From an uncultured Roseobacter sp. (GTDB taxonomy: Bacteria > Pseudomonadota > Alphaproteobacteria > Rhodobacterales > Rhodobacteraceae): a stretch of 64,000 nucleotides of DNA. Shown here one piece after another: positions 45,055 to 53,872 of the stretch; the stretch's first letter is position 1, and each line of letters opens with the position of its first letter. The stretch is from NCBI GenBank assembly GCA_947488305.1, contig CANKZM010000003.1, positions 186,001-250,000 on the forward strand, given 5' to 3'. The notes below the pieces were generated by a model. That model made no database searches, had not been told where the DNA came from, and saw nothing but the letters and a program-made list of their open reading frames with translations. The position numbers and the translations under genes are program-made.

Positions 45055-45762
45055 ATGAAAGTGAAGAGAAGTTTTGTCAATTGGCTTTCAGCTTTTTGGT
45101 GGTTCCGAGGAATTCTCGCTGCACTCACCCTAACCTCTACATTGCCAAACCTAGTCGATTTATCTCGCAATCAAATTCTAAGGGCTGTGCACTTGGTTAT
45201 CTTTAGGTGGAGTGAGGTTGCTTCAGCCATCGGAAAGATACTTGGAAAAGTTCCCTATTTTCCTGATCTAAACCCTGAGCAAGTGAACGCAGCATTGTTT
45301 TCATTGAGCGTCTGTGTTCCCGCTGCTTTCGGCTTCATTTTCCGACAAGACACCATTGAGTCTGGCGCGGATCAAGGAAGGAAAATAATCAGGTTCTTCC
45401 GTCGCCACCCGCGGACTTGGCTGTTATTCATCGTCCTAAGATTCTCAAACTCATTTATTTCTCTGTTTATTGTCTTTGCAATTCCATACCTATTGTTCTT
45501 CGTGCCCTATCGGGAAATAATCGAAGGCGGAGCAGACAGCATTGTAGGACTAGTTGTGACAGGTATATATGTCATTCCAGTTCTCGCTTTCATCTATATC
45601 GTTGGTGTGACTGCGGTGCCTGAGTTTTTGAGAGCTATGATGTTTACTGTGTCATGCATCATAACTCTTGAGGTGCTCTATTTGATCAATACTCCACTGC
45701 TCGGAGATTGGATCGATAGTCAATATTGCCTCTACGTCCAATATAGTAATGATTGCGTCTGA
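45055..45762 (+). CDS. Hypothetical membrane protein flanked by repeats
   Basis: 235 residues with five or six hydrophobic segments (LSVCVPAAFGFIF, LLFIVLRFSNSFISLFIVFA, IPYLLFFVPY, IVGLVVTGIYVIPVLAFIY and LRAMMFTVSCIITLEVLYL). Its AT-rich bases and codons (many ATT, TTG, TTT) differ from the EPS genes, suggesting separate acquisition. Repeat copies C and D lie on either side, as copies A and B flank the membrane gene at 29243. No family recognised. Confidence 0.6.
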   Translation: MKVKRSFVNWLSAFWWFRGILAALTLTSTLPNLVDLSRNQILRAVHLVIFRWSEVASAIGKILGKVPYFPDLNPEQVNAALFSLSVCVPAAFGFIFRQDTIESGADQGRKIIRFFRRHPRTWLLFIVLRFSNSFISLFIVFAIPYLLFFVPYREIIEGGADSIVGLVVTGIYVIPVLAFIYIVGVTAVPEFLRAMMFTVSCIITLEVLYLINTPLLGDWIDSQYCLYVQYSNDCV

Positions 45763-45868
45763 TAATTGGATGCGACTCCAACGGTCTTGAACGTACGTCT
45801 GTCTATGTTAGGCATTTGTTGATCGCGAACCAAAGCCGCCGTTGGCCGACGCTTGCACAAATTGCAAA

Positions 45869-45926
45869 TATGTCCCGCTCAGTGGTCATTTGGGCAGTGC
45901 GCGGTGAACGTCAGCTTCCCGCCCAT
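45869..45926. repeat. Dispersed intergenic repeat, copy D
   Basis: Contains TGTCCCGCTCAGTGGTCATT, then GTGCGCGGTGAACGTCAGCT and TCCCGCCC. It follows the same block order as copies B and C. It is part of the roughly 950 bases without an intact gene that precede the AraC gene. Confidence 0.42.
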
Positions 45927-46045
45927 GCTGCAACATGCACCGTTTAAATTTGGCACAGGGCTCTAAGTCCGATAACATAAATGAAGCCTCTAAACCCTGC
46001 CGCCCCGACTGTTTCGCTAGTATTCGAAGCCGAAAGTTTCTCAAG

Positions 46046-46067
46046 TTGGGGGTGCAATTGGGGGTAC
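46046..46067. repeat. Right-end TTGGGGGT repeats: candidate integrase arm sites
   Basis: TTGGGGGT at 46046-46053 and TTGGGGGTAC at 46058-46067, 60-80 bases inside the right attachment repeat. They match the motif cluster found inside the left end at 21964-22030. Confidence 0.45.
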
Positions 46068-46128
46068 TATCTTGAGTTGCCAAATTAAAACATCATTTTT
46101 TCAGATAGTTAACTCACTAATGCGGAGA

Positions 46129-46143
46129 CGTGTGGGGCACCAT
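46129..46143. repeat. attR of the island / attL of a second, decayed element
   Basis: CGTGTGGGGCACCAT repeats the tRNA-Thr 3' end with one G fewer. The following ~150 bases match the DNA between tRNA-Thr and the intact integrase (for example AAGTCCAGT, ACATCCATTTGAGC, GTTTGTCCA), showing a second element begins here. Confidence 0.68.
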
Positions 46144-46306
46144 TTATCCATATAGCCAAGTCCAGTTACATCCATTTGAGCTTCGTATGTAAGGGCATTT
46201 ATGGGGGTGTTTGTCCAACGACATTTTGCCGTCCAACCAAATACCCCTCGAAAAAGAGGGAATGTTAAGGGTCTGGGCAAGTCTCTAAGATCAGGATGCG
46301 CCCAGT

Positions 46307-46516
46307 GCGCCGTTCAGTGGTGCCAAGATTCGAAATCTGAAAACATGCGACAAACGGCATAGTGTCGCTGACGTCGACAGCCCATTTGTGTTGGCAAAGT
46401 CGCTAGGCTCCAAGCTCAGGCCGATAAAGTATCGTTTTGATGGGCTCGAGAAATCGTTTTCGATCAGCACATACCCTTCTGTCATCTTGTAACAAGCTAG
46501 AAAACGTGGCTTCCGG
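46307..46516 (+). pseudogene. Remnant of a second P4-type integrase
   Basis: One frame reads AKIRNLKTCDKRHSVADVDS, then PFVLAKSLGSK, IKYRFDGLEKSFSISTYPSV, in register with residues 6-58 of the intact integrase (AKIRNLKSNSKPYKVSDFDG, LFVLVKVSGSK, FKYRIDGKEKLIVFGDYPAV). The start codon is lost (GCG in its place) and a TAA interrupts at 46490-46492; similarity continues for about eight codons (QARKRGF) and then ends. It is the left end of an older element in the same tRNA site. The 200 bases after it contain no intact gene, only frame-shifted protein-like stretches. Confidence 0.8.
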
Positions 46517-46714
46517 TGACCAGCCATCGAAACGAGCGATCATGGCACCACGCTCGATCAGGGCATCAACTCCTACAAGCTCGACGCCATGAGCGGCAAT
46601 TTGGAACCCAATGCGAACAGTTTCTGTGGGCTGCGAGCGCTGTGTCAGGGAACGCATCGAAGCCGCCCAGCGCTACAAAGCGCTAATTTGCAAAGCTGAG
46701 TTTCGTAACTTTTC

Positions 46715-47746
46715 CTACTTGCTGGATGCGCAAAAATCCCTGGCTGTTTGAGACGGGTTTTCGCCGTAAACAGAGCGGTAAATCGCACTCATTCGGCCCA
46801 ATTGAACAAAGCCATGCCGCAATCCGGCCTGTTTGACGGCACTCACAGACGCGCGGCCTGACAGCAGTTCGTTACGCACCCGCGCAAGTCTTTTGAGCAT
46901 GAAAAACCGCATCGGCGTTGTGCCAGTTACCTCCCGGAATGCGCTTGTGAGTGTAGGTGCGCTGACATTTGCAGCAGCGCATAAATCTGCAAGGCCGAGT
47001 GCCTCGGATCCCCCCTCATCAAACTGGTGTTCGGCGGATCGCACCAGATCAATACTGGTTCGGGTCGACGGAACTCTCGAAGGTGTTTCATGCCCGGTCT
47101 GAGCCGCAACAGACGCGAGCAAATGCGCAATTTCCGATTCAACACTGTCTTTGCGCGCCTCCAATACGGCAGCATCACTCTCTAACCGATCAACTGGAAA
47201 CCATGTTAGCATTTGCGAAACGAGTTGTTTTCGCTGGGATGGAGTAAGGTCAATCGCGCCAGACGGCAACGACACCGCATCCTGGTCTTTTCCAAGAAGT
47301 GCTCCCAGAATATTCAGGAAACGGTCTTTCCGAACATGCCCGACAATCGAAAGCCTGCGTTTTGCGTAAATGTAGGTCTCATCGACATTCGTATTGAAAA
47401 ACAATGTTGAAGAACGCCCTTCAACGCCGTTGACCGTCCACAATTCCCCCGCGTTGAGGGGCAAGGTGAAACTGACCGAGTTCGGGTCCAAATCTGTTCT
47501 GACAATTGTCTCTTGCGGCAAATCAACGTGAGACAGGCTTGCTGCGCCGGTTGTGTATCCGACAATCCGGCCAACACCAGTTGCATGCGACAACTGCGTT
47601 ACCTCTACCCGGAAGGTCTCAGTCATTTCATCGACTTCGCGAAAGCTGTGCTCAAATGTTGATGGAACTCTCGGCGCGTTGCGTTTCGGGTGGCGCTTTA
47701 ATTTCTGCATAGCGATTTCATACAAATATCCGCCCTGATCTGTCAT
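46715..47746 (-). CDS. AraC-family transcriptional regulator
   Basis: 343 residues. The C-terminal third holds the two AraC helix-turn-helix units (LGLADLCAAANVSAPTLTSA and KQAGLRHGFVQLGRMSAIYR), and the N-terminal part is a sensor region without a recognised ligand fold. In-frame ATGs at 47710 and 47626 are alternative starts; none has a clear ribosome site. It is divergent from the outer-membrane barrel and amidohydrolase genes and is a plausible regulator of them. Confidence 0.85.
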   Translation of the reverse strand: MTDQGGYLYEIAMQKLKRHPKRNAPRVPSTFEHSFREVDEMTETFRVEVTQLSHATGVGRIVGYTTGAASLSHVDLPQETIVRTDLDPNSVSFTLPLNAGELWTVNGVEGRSSTLFFNTNVDETYIYAKRRLSIVGHVRKDRFLNILGALLGKDQDAVSLPSGAIDLTPSQRKQLVSQMLTWFPVDRLESDAAVLEARKDSVESEIAHLLASVAAQTGHETPSRVPSTRTSIDLVRSAEHQFDEGGSEALGLADLCAAANVSAPTLTSAFREVTGTTPMRFFMLKRLARVRNELLSGRASVSAVKQAGLRHGFVQLGRMSAIYRSVYGENPSQTARDFCASSK

Positions 47747-47889
47747 GTTTGGCTGACAACCATATCAACATCAGGGCGGTGATGAACAAGAACTTTTTAG
47801 AGGCCGCTTTGTCACACTGCACGCGACGGTTTGCCAGAAACACTTTTGTGCGCGCTCTCAATGACTAATCCGGCGGCATAGGAGAAAAG

Positions 47890-48687
47890 ATGCCATTTAA
47901 CTGGTTTAAGGGGCTTGGAGTTTTGGTTCTTGCATTCTCGGCAACTCAAATGTCTGCCCAGGATGGCGCGCAGATTGCCCAGGACAAGGCAGATGGCGAA
48001 GAGATAAATAACGGCACCAACCCGACGCTACTGACAACGACTGCAGGCATCCAGTATCAATACAACCAGATCAACTCGGACCTGGACGCCGGTCTCTTCG
48101 AGGCGTTTTTCAGAGTTCCCTTTGGACCAACAAAGAATATGGCGTTCGAGTTTACGCTACCCTATGCGGACGGCGCCTTCGACAGTAGTTACGATATCGG
48201 TGATTTAAGTCTCAAGTTCATTCACGTGGTGGATGTGAACGCAACTCGTGGGATCGCCTATACTGCAGAATACTTTTTCGACACAGCCGGGCGCCCCGAA
48301 TTGGGGTATGGAGAAGATGTGCTCGAGATGAGCGCGTTCTACGCGTTCTTTCAACCCGGCGGCAATATTTTCGCGCCCGCAGTGGTGCAGACGATCGGTC
48401 TTGAAGGCGAGGATCAATTTGGCAATGAGATCAATAGAACCACACTCGATTTCTACTATGTCCCAAAGCTCGCCAACCCCAAGTATTACGTCACCTTTGA
48501 CCCGGCACTGAGCTATGATTGGGAAACCGACGAAGGCTTTGCCAGTTTACAAGTCACTGTCGGGATGCTGACTGGCAAGGCCTTTGGTGGTGACAGTCAA
48601 GTTTTCATAAAACCGGGGTTATATGCCGGCGGTAACCGGCCTGTCGATTTCTCGGTTCAGGTTGGGTACAAAGTTCTCAACTTCTAA
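47890..48687 (+). CDS. Outer-membrane beta-barrel protein, function unknown
   Basis: 265 residues with a signal peptide ending near ATQMSA. The mature part alternates polar and hydrophobic residues in about ten strands and ends in an aromatic (KVLNF), the usual barrel C-terminus. It resembles porin-like proteins of phenol-degradation pathways, but weakly. AGGAGAAA precedes the ATG. It lies upstream of two secreted amidohydrolases and may admit their substrate or product. Confidence 0.68.
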   Translation: MPFNWFKGLGVLVLAFSATQMSAQDGAQIAQDKADGEEINNGTNPTLLTTTAGIQYQYNQINSDLDAGLFEAFFRVPFGPTKNMAFEFTLPYADGAFDSSYDIGDLSLKFIHVVDVNATRGIAYTAEYFFDTAGRPELGYGEDVLEMSAFYAFFQPGGNIFAPAVVQTIGLEGEDQFGNEINRTTLDFYYVPKLANPKYYVTFDPALSYDWETDEGFASLQVTVGMLTGKAFGGDSQVFIKPGLYAGGNRPVDFSVQVGYKVLNF

Positions 48688-48737
48688 TTGCAACTTTTTG
48701 TGGATGCAGCTTTTGGCTGCAAGAGAAGGATATCCAA

Positions 48738-50084
48738 ATGACAAGACACACCCGGTTTAACCAAATAGGTTCGGCATTGGCGATGGCGCTATGTGCTGCA
48801 TCCGCACCTGCCTGGGCGCAGGACGTAACGCTGATAACAAACGTAAATATTTTCGACGGCGTCAACGAGGCGTTGATTGAAAACGCCAATGTGGTGATCA
48901 CAGACAACCTGATCACGTCGATTTCGACCGAACCGCAGGCCGTGGCCGGTGGCACTGTCATTGATGGTGGCGGGCGCACTTTGATGCCGGGGTTGATCGA
49001 CGTTCACTGGCACACGTCCTATGCCTACGCACCACAGAGCGCCCTCGCCACGGGAGACATTCTGGAAGTCGCCATCCGTGGCGCGATGGGGTCGGAAAAA
49101 ACCCTTTTGCGTGGTTTTACCACTGTGCGCGACGTCGGCGGCAATCCTTTTGCTACAAAGAAGATGATCGATGCAGGGGAAATTCCGGGCCCACGCATAC
49201 TGCCGTCTGGACCACCGATCGCTCAAACCTCCGGGCATTTTGACTTTCGGCCAGCGCAAGCCGTTCCAACGAACGCAACAGACAATCTGGACTATTGGAA
49301 CCGCAACGCGCTGTTGCTGGTCGCGGACGGCATTCCGGAAGTGACCAAACGCACACGAGAAGTTTTGCGCATGGGGGCAAGTCAGATCAAGATTGCTGGC
49401 GGTGGTGGTGTCTCTTCGGTGTATGACCCGCTGGACGTGCAGGAATATACCTTTGACGAGATGCGCACCTTTGTTGAGGTGGCCGACACTTGGAACACCT
49501 ATGTCGCGGCGCACATCTTCACCGATAAGGCCGTTCAAACCGCTATTCGCGCAGGGATCAAAACCATCGAACATGGCTTCCTCATGAACGACGAAACGTT
49601 GCAGATGATGAAGGATAACGACGTCTGGTTGAGCATCCAGCCGCTGTTGAATGACGAAGATGCCCTGAAGTTTAACGACCCTGTCAGCACTGCCAAATGG
49701 ATCGCAGTTACTGACGGCACCGACAAGATTTACACCAAGGCAAAGGAGATGGGGGTCAAGATCGCATTCGGGACCGACATGCTTTTTGATCCGGCGACGG
49801 CTGAAAAGCAGGGCAAGCTGCTTGCAAAACTCACCAAGTGGTTCACGCCCTATGAGACTTTGAAAATGGCGACGTCGGACAACGCAGAACTTTTGAAGTT
49901 GTCCGGCCCGCGTCACCCCTATCAGGAGGGATCACTTGGTGTGATCGAAGAAGGTGCCTACGCCGATTTGATACTTGTGGATGGAAACCCGTTGGAAGAC
50001 ATCGGCCTCATCGTCGACCCGCACACAAACTTTGACCTGATTATGAAGGATGGCGTGGTCTTCAAGAACGAGTTGGATCAGTAA
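48738..50084 (+). CDS. Secreted metal-dependent amidohydrolase
   Basis: 448 residues with a signal peptide ending near APAWA. Amidohydrolase-superfamily ligands: H-x-H in PGLIDVHWHTS, the carboxylated-lysine candidate in SQIKIAGGGG, histidines in AAHIFTD and TIEHG, and the aspartate in FGTDML. This form matches the exported prolidase-like (Xaa-Pro/Xaa-Arg) group, though the true substrate is unknown. 51 bases after the barrel gene; clearly a paralogue of the next gene. Confidence 0.87.
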   Translation: MTRHTRFNQIGSALAMALCAASAPAWAQDVTLITNVNIFDGVNEALIENANVVITDNLITSISTEPQAVAGGTVIDGGGRTLMPGLIDVHWHTSYAYAPQSALATGDILEVAIRGAMGSEKTLLRGFTTVRDVGGNPFATKKMIDAGEIPGPRILPSGPPIAQTSGHFDFRPAQAVPTNATDNLDYWNRNALLLVADGIPEVTKRTREVLRMGASQIKIAGGGGVSSVYDPLDVQEYTFDEMRTFVEVADTWNTYVAAHIFTDKAVQTAIRAGIKTIEHGFLMNDETLQMMKDNDVWLSIQPLLNDEDALKFNDPVSTAKWIAVTDGTDKIYTKAKEMGVKIAFGTDMLFDPATAEKQGKLLAKLTKWFTPYETLKMATSDNAELLKLSGPRHPYQEGSLGVIEEGAYADLILVDGNPLEDIGLIVDPHTNFDLIMKDGVVFKNELDQ

Positions 50085-50188
50085 TCCGGCCGGCTTTCCC
50101 TGGGGCTCTCATTTCGAGAGCCCCTTTGCACCACCAAGTGCTACAGACCTGATCCAACTATTCCGTCTGAGTTTAAAAGGAGTTTCTC

Positions 50189-51511
50189 ATGCTCAGAAAT
50201 TCAGCAATTGCTCTTATCGCCATGGTTGCAACAACGGCTGCTGCGCAGGAAGACAGCGTGTCCACGCTGATCCAGAATGCCAGGATTTTCGATGGTGTCT
50301 CAGAGGCCCTGATAGACGGACAGGATGTGCTGGTCACGGATGGCGTGATCGCTCAGGTCGCGCCAGACATCGCCGCGCCCGACGGGGCAAGCGTGATTGA
50401 TGCGGATGGTCGGGTCATGACACCCGGGCTGATCTATATGCACGAACACCTTATGATGCAGATGTCCTCGCCCGAGCTTCTGTTTCGCGATGATCGTTAC
50501 AAGGCTCTGGTTGGCGGCAAGATCGCAGGTGACTACCTGATGCGCGGGATCACGACCGTTCGCGACGCGGCCGGAAACACCTATGGGCTTAAGACGGCCA
50601 TCGATCAGGGGATTGTAGTTGGACCGCGCATCTACCCCTCCGGACCGATGATCTCGCAAACGTCCGGTCACTCGGATCACCGACTGCCACCAGAAAAATC
50701 TCTGGCGATGGGCGGGCAGCATGACGCCTTGGTCATCAGCGGTGACATGGCGGTCGCGGATGGTGTTCCGCAGATGCTGGTCGCCGCACGCGAAAACCTG
50801 CGCCGTGGCTCATCGCAGATCAAGATAGCAGTGGGCGGCGGCACCGGGTCGATTGCGGACCCGCTGGAAGTGGTAGAGTTCACGCCCGAAGAAATCCAAG
50901 CCGCAACACAGGCCGCCAAGGACTTTGGCACCTATGTGATGGCCCATATCTACAATACCGAAGGTATTCGGCGCGCCATCGACAACGGTGTGCAGTCCAT
51001 CGAGCACGGCAACCTGATCGACCGCGAGACACTGCAATATATCAAGGACAATGACGTTTGGCTGTCGCCTCAGGTCAGCGTTTATACCTTCATCCCGGCT
51101 GGTTACACCGAAGGCCAGGCCGCCAAGCACCGCCAAGCCTTTGACGGGATCGACCAGATGTTCCAGACGGCCAAGGAAATCGGTTTTGACAAGATTGTGT
51201 TCGGGTCGGACATCATCAGCAGCCCTGAGGCGATTGACACGATCAACGGCGAATTCACCTTCCGCGCCCAATGGTTTACGCCTGTCGAAATCATGCGACA
51301 GGCCACATCGAAAGGCGGCGAATTGCTGGCCTTGTCAAACGTTTTGAACCCTTATCCAGGCGCGCTTGGGGTCATCAAGGAAGGTGCGCATGCCGGTCTG
51401 CTCTTGATTGACGGCAATCCTTTGGAAGACGTCTCGGTCATGACCGACCACGAGGCTAACTTCGACCTGATCATGAAGGCCGGAGTCGTCTACAAGAACA
51501 CTCTTGATTGA
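50189..51511 (+). CDS. Secreted metal-dependent amidohydrolase (paralogue)
   Basis: 440 residues with a signal peptide ending near TTAAA. The same ligand set is visible: H-x-H in PGLIYMHEHLM, lysine in SQIKIAVGGG, histidines in MAHIYNT and SIEHG, aspartate in FGSDII. Tandem duplication with the upstream gene, 104 bases apart, followed by divergence. The pair may have different peptide or amide substrates. AAAAGGAG lies seven bases before the ATG. Confidence 0.87.
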   Translation: MLRNSAIALIAMVATTAAAQEDSVSTLIQNARIFDGVSEALIDGQDVLVTDGVIAQVAPDIAAPDGASVIDADGRVMTPGLIYMHEHLMMQMSSPELLFRDDRYKALVGGKIAGDYLMRGITTVRDAAGNTYGLKTAIDQGIVVGPRIYPSGPMISQTSGHSDHRLPPEKSLAMGGQHDALVISGDMAVADGVPQMLVAARENLRRGSSQIKIAVGGGTGSIADPLEVVEFTPEEIQAATQAAKDFGTYVMAHIYNTEGIRRAIDNGVQSIEHGNLIDRETLQYIKDNDVWLSPQVSVYTFIPAGYTEGQAAKHRQAFDGIDQMFQTAKEIGFDKIVFGSDIISSPEAIDTINGEFTFRAQWFTPVEIMRQATSKGGELLALSNVLNPYPGALGVIKEGAHAGLLLIDGNPLEDVSVMTDHEANFDLIMKAGVVYKNTLD

Positions 51512-51882
51512 TGGCGCATTTACAAATCGGGTTTGCCGGGACGAGTTTTTTACCGGCTGATCCGGGCCTCATAAGGGTAGAGAAAAAGCTTCGGCTAAAT
51601 CGCTAACACGGAAAAACCAATAATATTGGATACTTCGATGAGATACTTTGGCTTGGTCTACTGACGATGATGCGAATGTTCCTGAAATCGAGCCCTTTAG
51701 TGTGCAATTAACTGCATCTGGCCGAGGCAGACGGTAGTCGGGCAAGTGGATGTGGTCTGCTGATCAAGCAAGGGGTTCATAGTCGCCGTCGCCTGCGGTA
51801 TCCATCTGGAGTGTCGAAATTGAAAAGCTGGGATTCTTTCTTCCGTGCAAATGCGGGAGACGAAATGGAAGGAGCAGTACAA
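51512..51882. other. 371-base intergenic region, nothing recognised
   Basis: No convincing gene, RNA or terminator is seen between the second amidohydrolase and the DUF3299 gene. The DUF3299 frame extends upstream to 51811, but the signal peptide and ribosome site favour a start at 51883. Confidence 0.5.
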
Positions 51883-52539
51883 ATGGCAATGAGAAACTCT
51901 AAAATTCTCAATTATACGATTGCTCTTGTGATGACTGCGGGCATTTCTGTTGCTGCCGAGCCATCGGAAATCACCTGGGGGGAGTTGGCACCGCCGCAGG
52001 CAATCATTGAAGATCCTTTTGCTGAGTTAACGCCTGACCAATTGGATTCGCTGAGGACGATACTTCGGTATGAGACGTCCAGAGACAAATCCAATAGTTT
52101 CATAACAGCCGAACGTGCCGAAAACCTTCGCAACCAATTGGCGGACGAAGGCCTTGATGTAGAGTGGCTTTTCGAACAGCGAGAGATAATAATTGAAAAG
52201 CGCCGTGCTCAATCCATTGCGGTCAATGAGGATGTTATAGGCGAAGACGTCCGCATACCGGGTTATGTGTTGCCGTTGGATTTCGACGGGCAGAAAGTGA
52301 CATCGTTTTTGCTTGTGCCCTACGCTGGTGCTTGCATCCACACTCCGCCCCCTCCGGCAAATCAAATGGTACTCGTTTCCTACCCGGACGGGATTGAGGT
52401 TTCGGGGCTCTTCACGCCCGTGTGGATTGAAGGGAAAATGAACGCAGAATATTCGGTCCAGGATGTTGGACTATCAGATGGCGAATCCCGCGTTGAGGTG
52501 GGGTATGGAATGTCTGCTGAGAACGTCTACTTGTTCTGA
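51883..52539 (+). CDS. DUF3299 exported protein
   Basis: 218 residues with a signal peptide (near TAGISVAA) and the DUF3299 domain at about 110-215: VRIPGYVLPLDFDGQKVTSF followed by LLVPYAGACIHTPPPPANQM. Family function unknown; members are often near ABC exporters or in predicted lipoprotein sets. GGAG stands about eight bases before the ATG at 51883; in-frame ATGs at 51811 and 51865 are less likely. Confidence 0.8.
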   Translation: MAMRNSKILNYTIALVMTAGISVAAEPSEITWGELAPPQAIIEDPFAELTPDQLDSLRTILRYETSRDKSNSFITAERAENLRNQLADEGLDVEWLFEQREIIIEKRRAQSIAVNEDVIGEDVRIPGYVLPLDFDGQKVTSFLLVPYAGACIHTPPPPANQMVLVSYPDGIEVSGLFTPVWIEGKMNAEYSVQDVGLSDGESRVEVGYGMSAENVYLF

Positions 52540-52689
52540 ATAACCACCCGTTGGGGATACAGTCCCAGCCGCATTGTATTGCGAGATTTGGCTATGGGCT
52601 AGCCTCCAACACCCTCGTTGACGTTGCCGCAACGAAAGGACGCGTTACGCCCGCAGCATTTCGATTCTTTCTGACAAGCAAATGGCAGT

Positions 52690-52959
52690 ATGGTCCAGCG
52701 GTATCCGCTAAAACTGGCTCCTCCTCGCAGCAACTACGGGAAAGGCAGAAATCTGAAGGAACTGCGGAACGTAGGGGAACGTGTTTGTTCCTGGGGGCTC
52801 CAAGGTGTCGTGGTGGCGAACCTCGACACTGGGCAGTTCTCCGACGCTTATCCCAAAGAAGAATGGGCTTATCTTTCGCGTGGCATTCTGGTTCTGGATG
52901 ACCAGATTGGCCTCGTTCATATTGAGGACACCAGTGATCCGGACGCGCATTTCGATTAG
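52690..52959 (+). CDS. Possible small protein, uncertain
   Basis: 89 residues, start ATG at 52690. The second half (GVVVANLDTGQFSDAYPKEE onward) looks protein-like, but no family is recognised and no clear ribosome site is visible. It may be a fragment of a larger gene; the 150 bases before it contain no intact gene. Confidence 0.3.
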   Translation: MVQRYPLKLAPPRSNYGKGRNLKELRNVGERVCSWGLQGVVVANLDTGQFSDAYPKEEWAYLSRGILVLDDQIGLVHIEDTSDPDAHFD

Positions 52960-52975
52960 CTCTTGTGGGCCGCGC

Positions 52976-53497
52976 TCATCCAGTATCGAATTCCCGCTTC
53001 AGGTTGCGAACGCGCGCCCGAACCGAGGCGGCATCGTCAGCTTCCATTCTATTCAGAAGAGCATCGGTCTTGTCTGACGCGCCATTTAGTCGACACAACG
53101 CATCTACCGCCCAAGCCCGTAAAAAAGGGCGCTCCGCATCTGTCAGTGCGCTGAACCACGCCTCCAGACGCGGGGCCAGATCGTCCGGAACGGGGATGAA
53201 TCTCATACATTGGCAAACATGAAGCTGCGCTTGCCAGGCCGTTATTCCGTCAAGCCCAAGGAGCAGTGTTTTGGTGTCTTTGCACGACAGGGTCCTTCCC
53301 TCTTCCAGCTCTGCCTTGATGATCCAAGTTGCACCTTCTGATATTATGGTGTCGTCATCTGATGCCAGTTTGACCAAAGAGGGTAGAAAACACGACTGGT
53401 CACGGTGGCGAGCGGCGAGTTCCGACAGAATGGTCAGACTTCGTCCGTCATAGGCGGCAAGTTCTCTTCTCAATTCTTGAATGGAACCTGTGGTCAT
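52976..53497 (-). CDS. HEAT-repeat-like protein
   Basis: 173 residues composed of helical pairs such as FLPSLVKLASDD and PFLRAWAVDALCRL, which resemble HEAT repeats used for protein binding. No signal peptide or enzyme motif. The ATG at 53497 has AGGA just upstream; the frame is open to 53545. Stands alone; partner unknown. Confidence 0.62.
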   Translation of the reverse strand: MTTGSIQELRRELAAYDGRSLTILSELAARHRDQSCFLPSLVKLASDDDTIISEGATWIIKAELEEGRTLSCKDTKTLLLGLDGITAWQAQLHVCQCMRFIPVPDDLAPRLEAWFSALTDAERPFLRAWAVDALCRLNGASDKTDALLNRMEADDAASVRARVRNLKREFDTG

Positions 53498-53787
53498 TTT
53501 CCTATCCGAAAGTGTGGAACTCAATAGTTGCCAGCAAAGTGCCATTGTCGATCAACCAAGCTTTATTGCTTTGACAACGCCTCATGCCAGCGTTCAGTCG
53601 GTGAGCAACTATTCCTACCACCTGGTTTATTGCAGGTCTAATGGCCGACGCGGTATAACTCGCGAAGGATGGCGTCATACTCTCGGCGCAACGACTAATC
53701 ATGTGTCTCCAAAGTGTACTGCGGTGAGTACCTTGGAGATCATTAGCGCGCCGCAAAATCCGGGAGAACGGGATCCTTTGAAAGAAA

Positions 53788-53872
53788 TGGTGCGGGCGGG
53801 GAGACTCGAACTCCCACACCTTGCGGCGCCAGAACCTAAATCTGGTGCGTCTACCAATTCCGCCACGCCCGC
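53788..53872 (-). tRNA. tRNA-Leu (TAG anticodon)
   Basis: Complete class II tRNA on the minus strand: acceptor GCGGGCG / CGCCCGC, anticodon stem CCAGA-TCTGG with TAG in the loop, a long variable arm, TTCGAGT in the T-loop and encoded CCA. Confidence 0.95.

Larger units (their letters stand above)
21849..46143. mobile_element. Genomic island integrated in tRNA-Thr
   Basis: A 24.3-kb element bounded by two copies of the tRNA-Thr 3' end: CGTGTGGGGGCACCAT at 21849-21864 and CGTGTGGGGCACCAT at 46129-46143. A P4-type integrase gene lies just inside the left end, the usual arrangement. Cargo comprises a control module (AlpA-like, zinc-ribbon HTH), two further tyrosine recombinases, rsgA, a VOC protein, two orphan membrane proteins and a complete-looking exopolysaccharide locus. 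Beyond the right boundary lies a decayed second copy of the left end and integrase, so the site holds tandem elements. The inner ~100 bases next to both att copies are about 75% alike by eye. Confidence 0.72.

Noticed and set aside
51697-51882. Minus-strand 61-codon frame
   Set aside because: No family similarity, low-complexity composition, no ribosome site; overlaps the leader of the DUF3299 gene.
53788-53872. tRNA-Leu as a second island attachment site
   Set aside because: No integrase gene or repeated 3' end is found near it.
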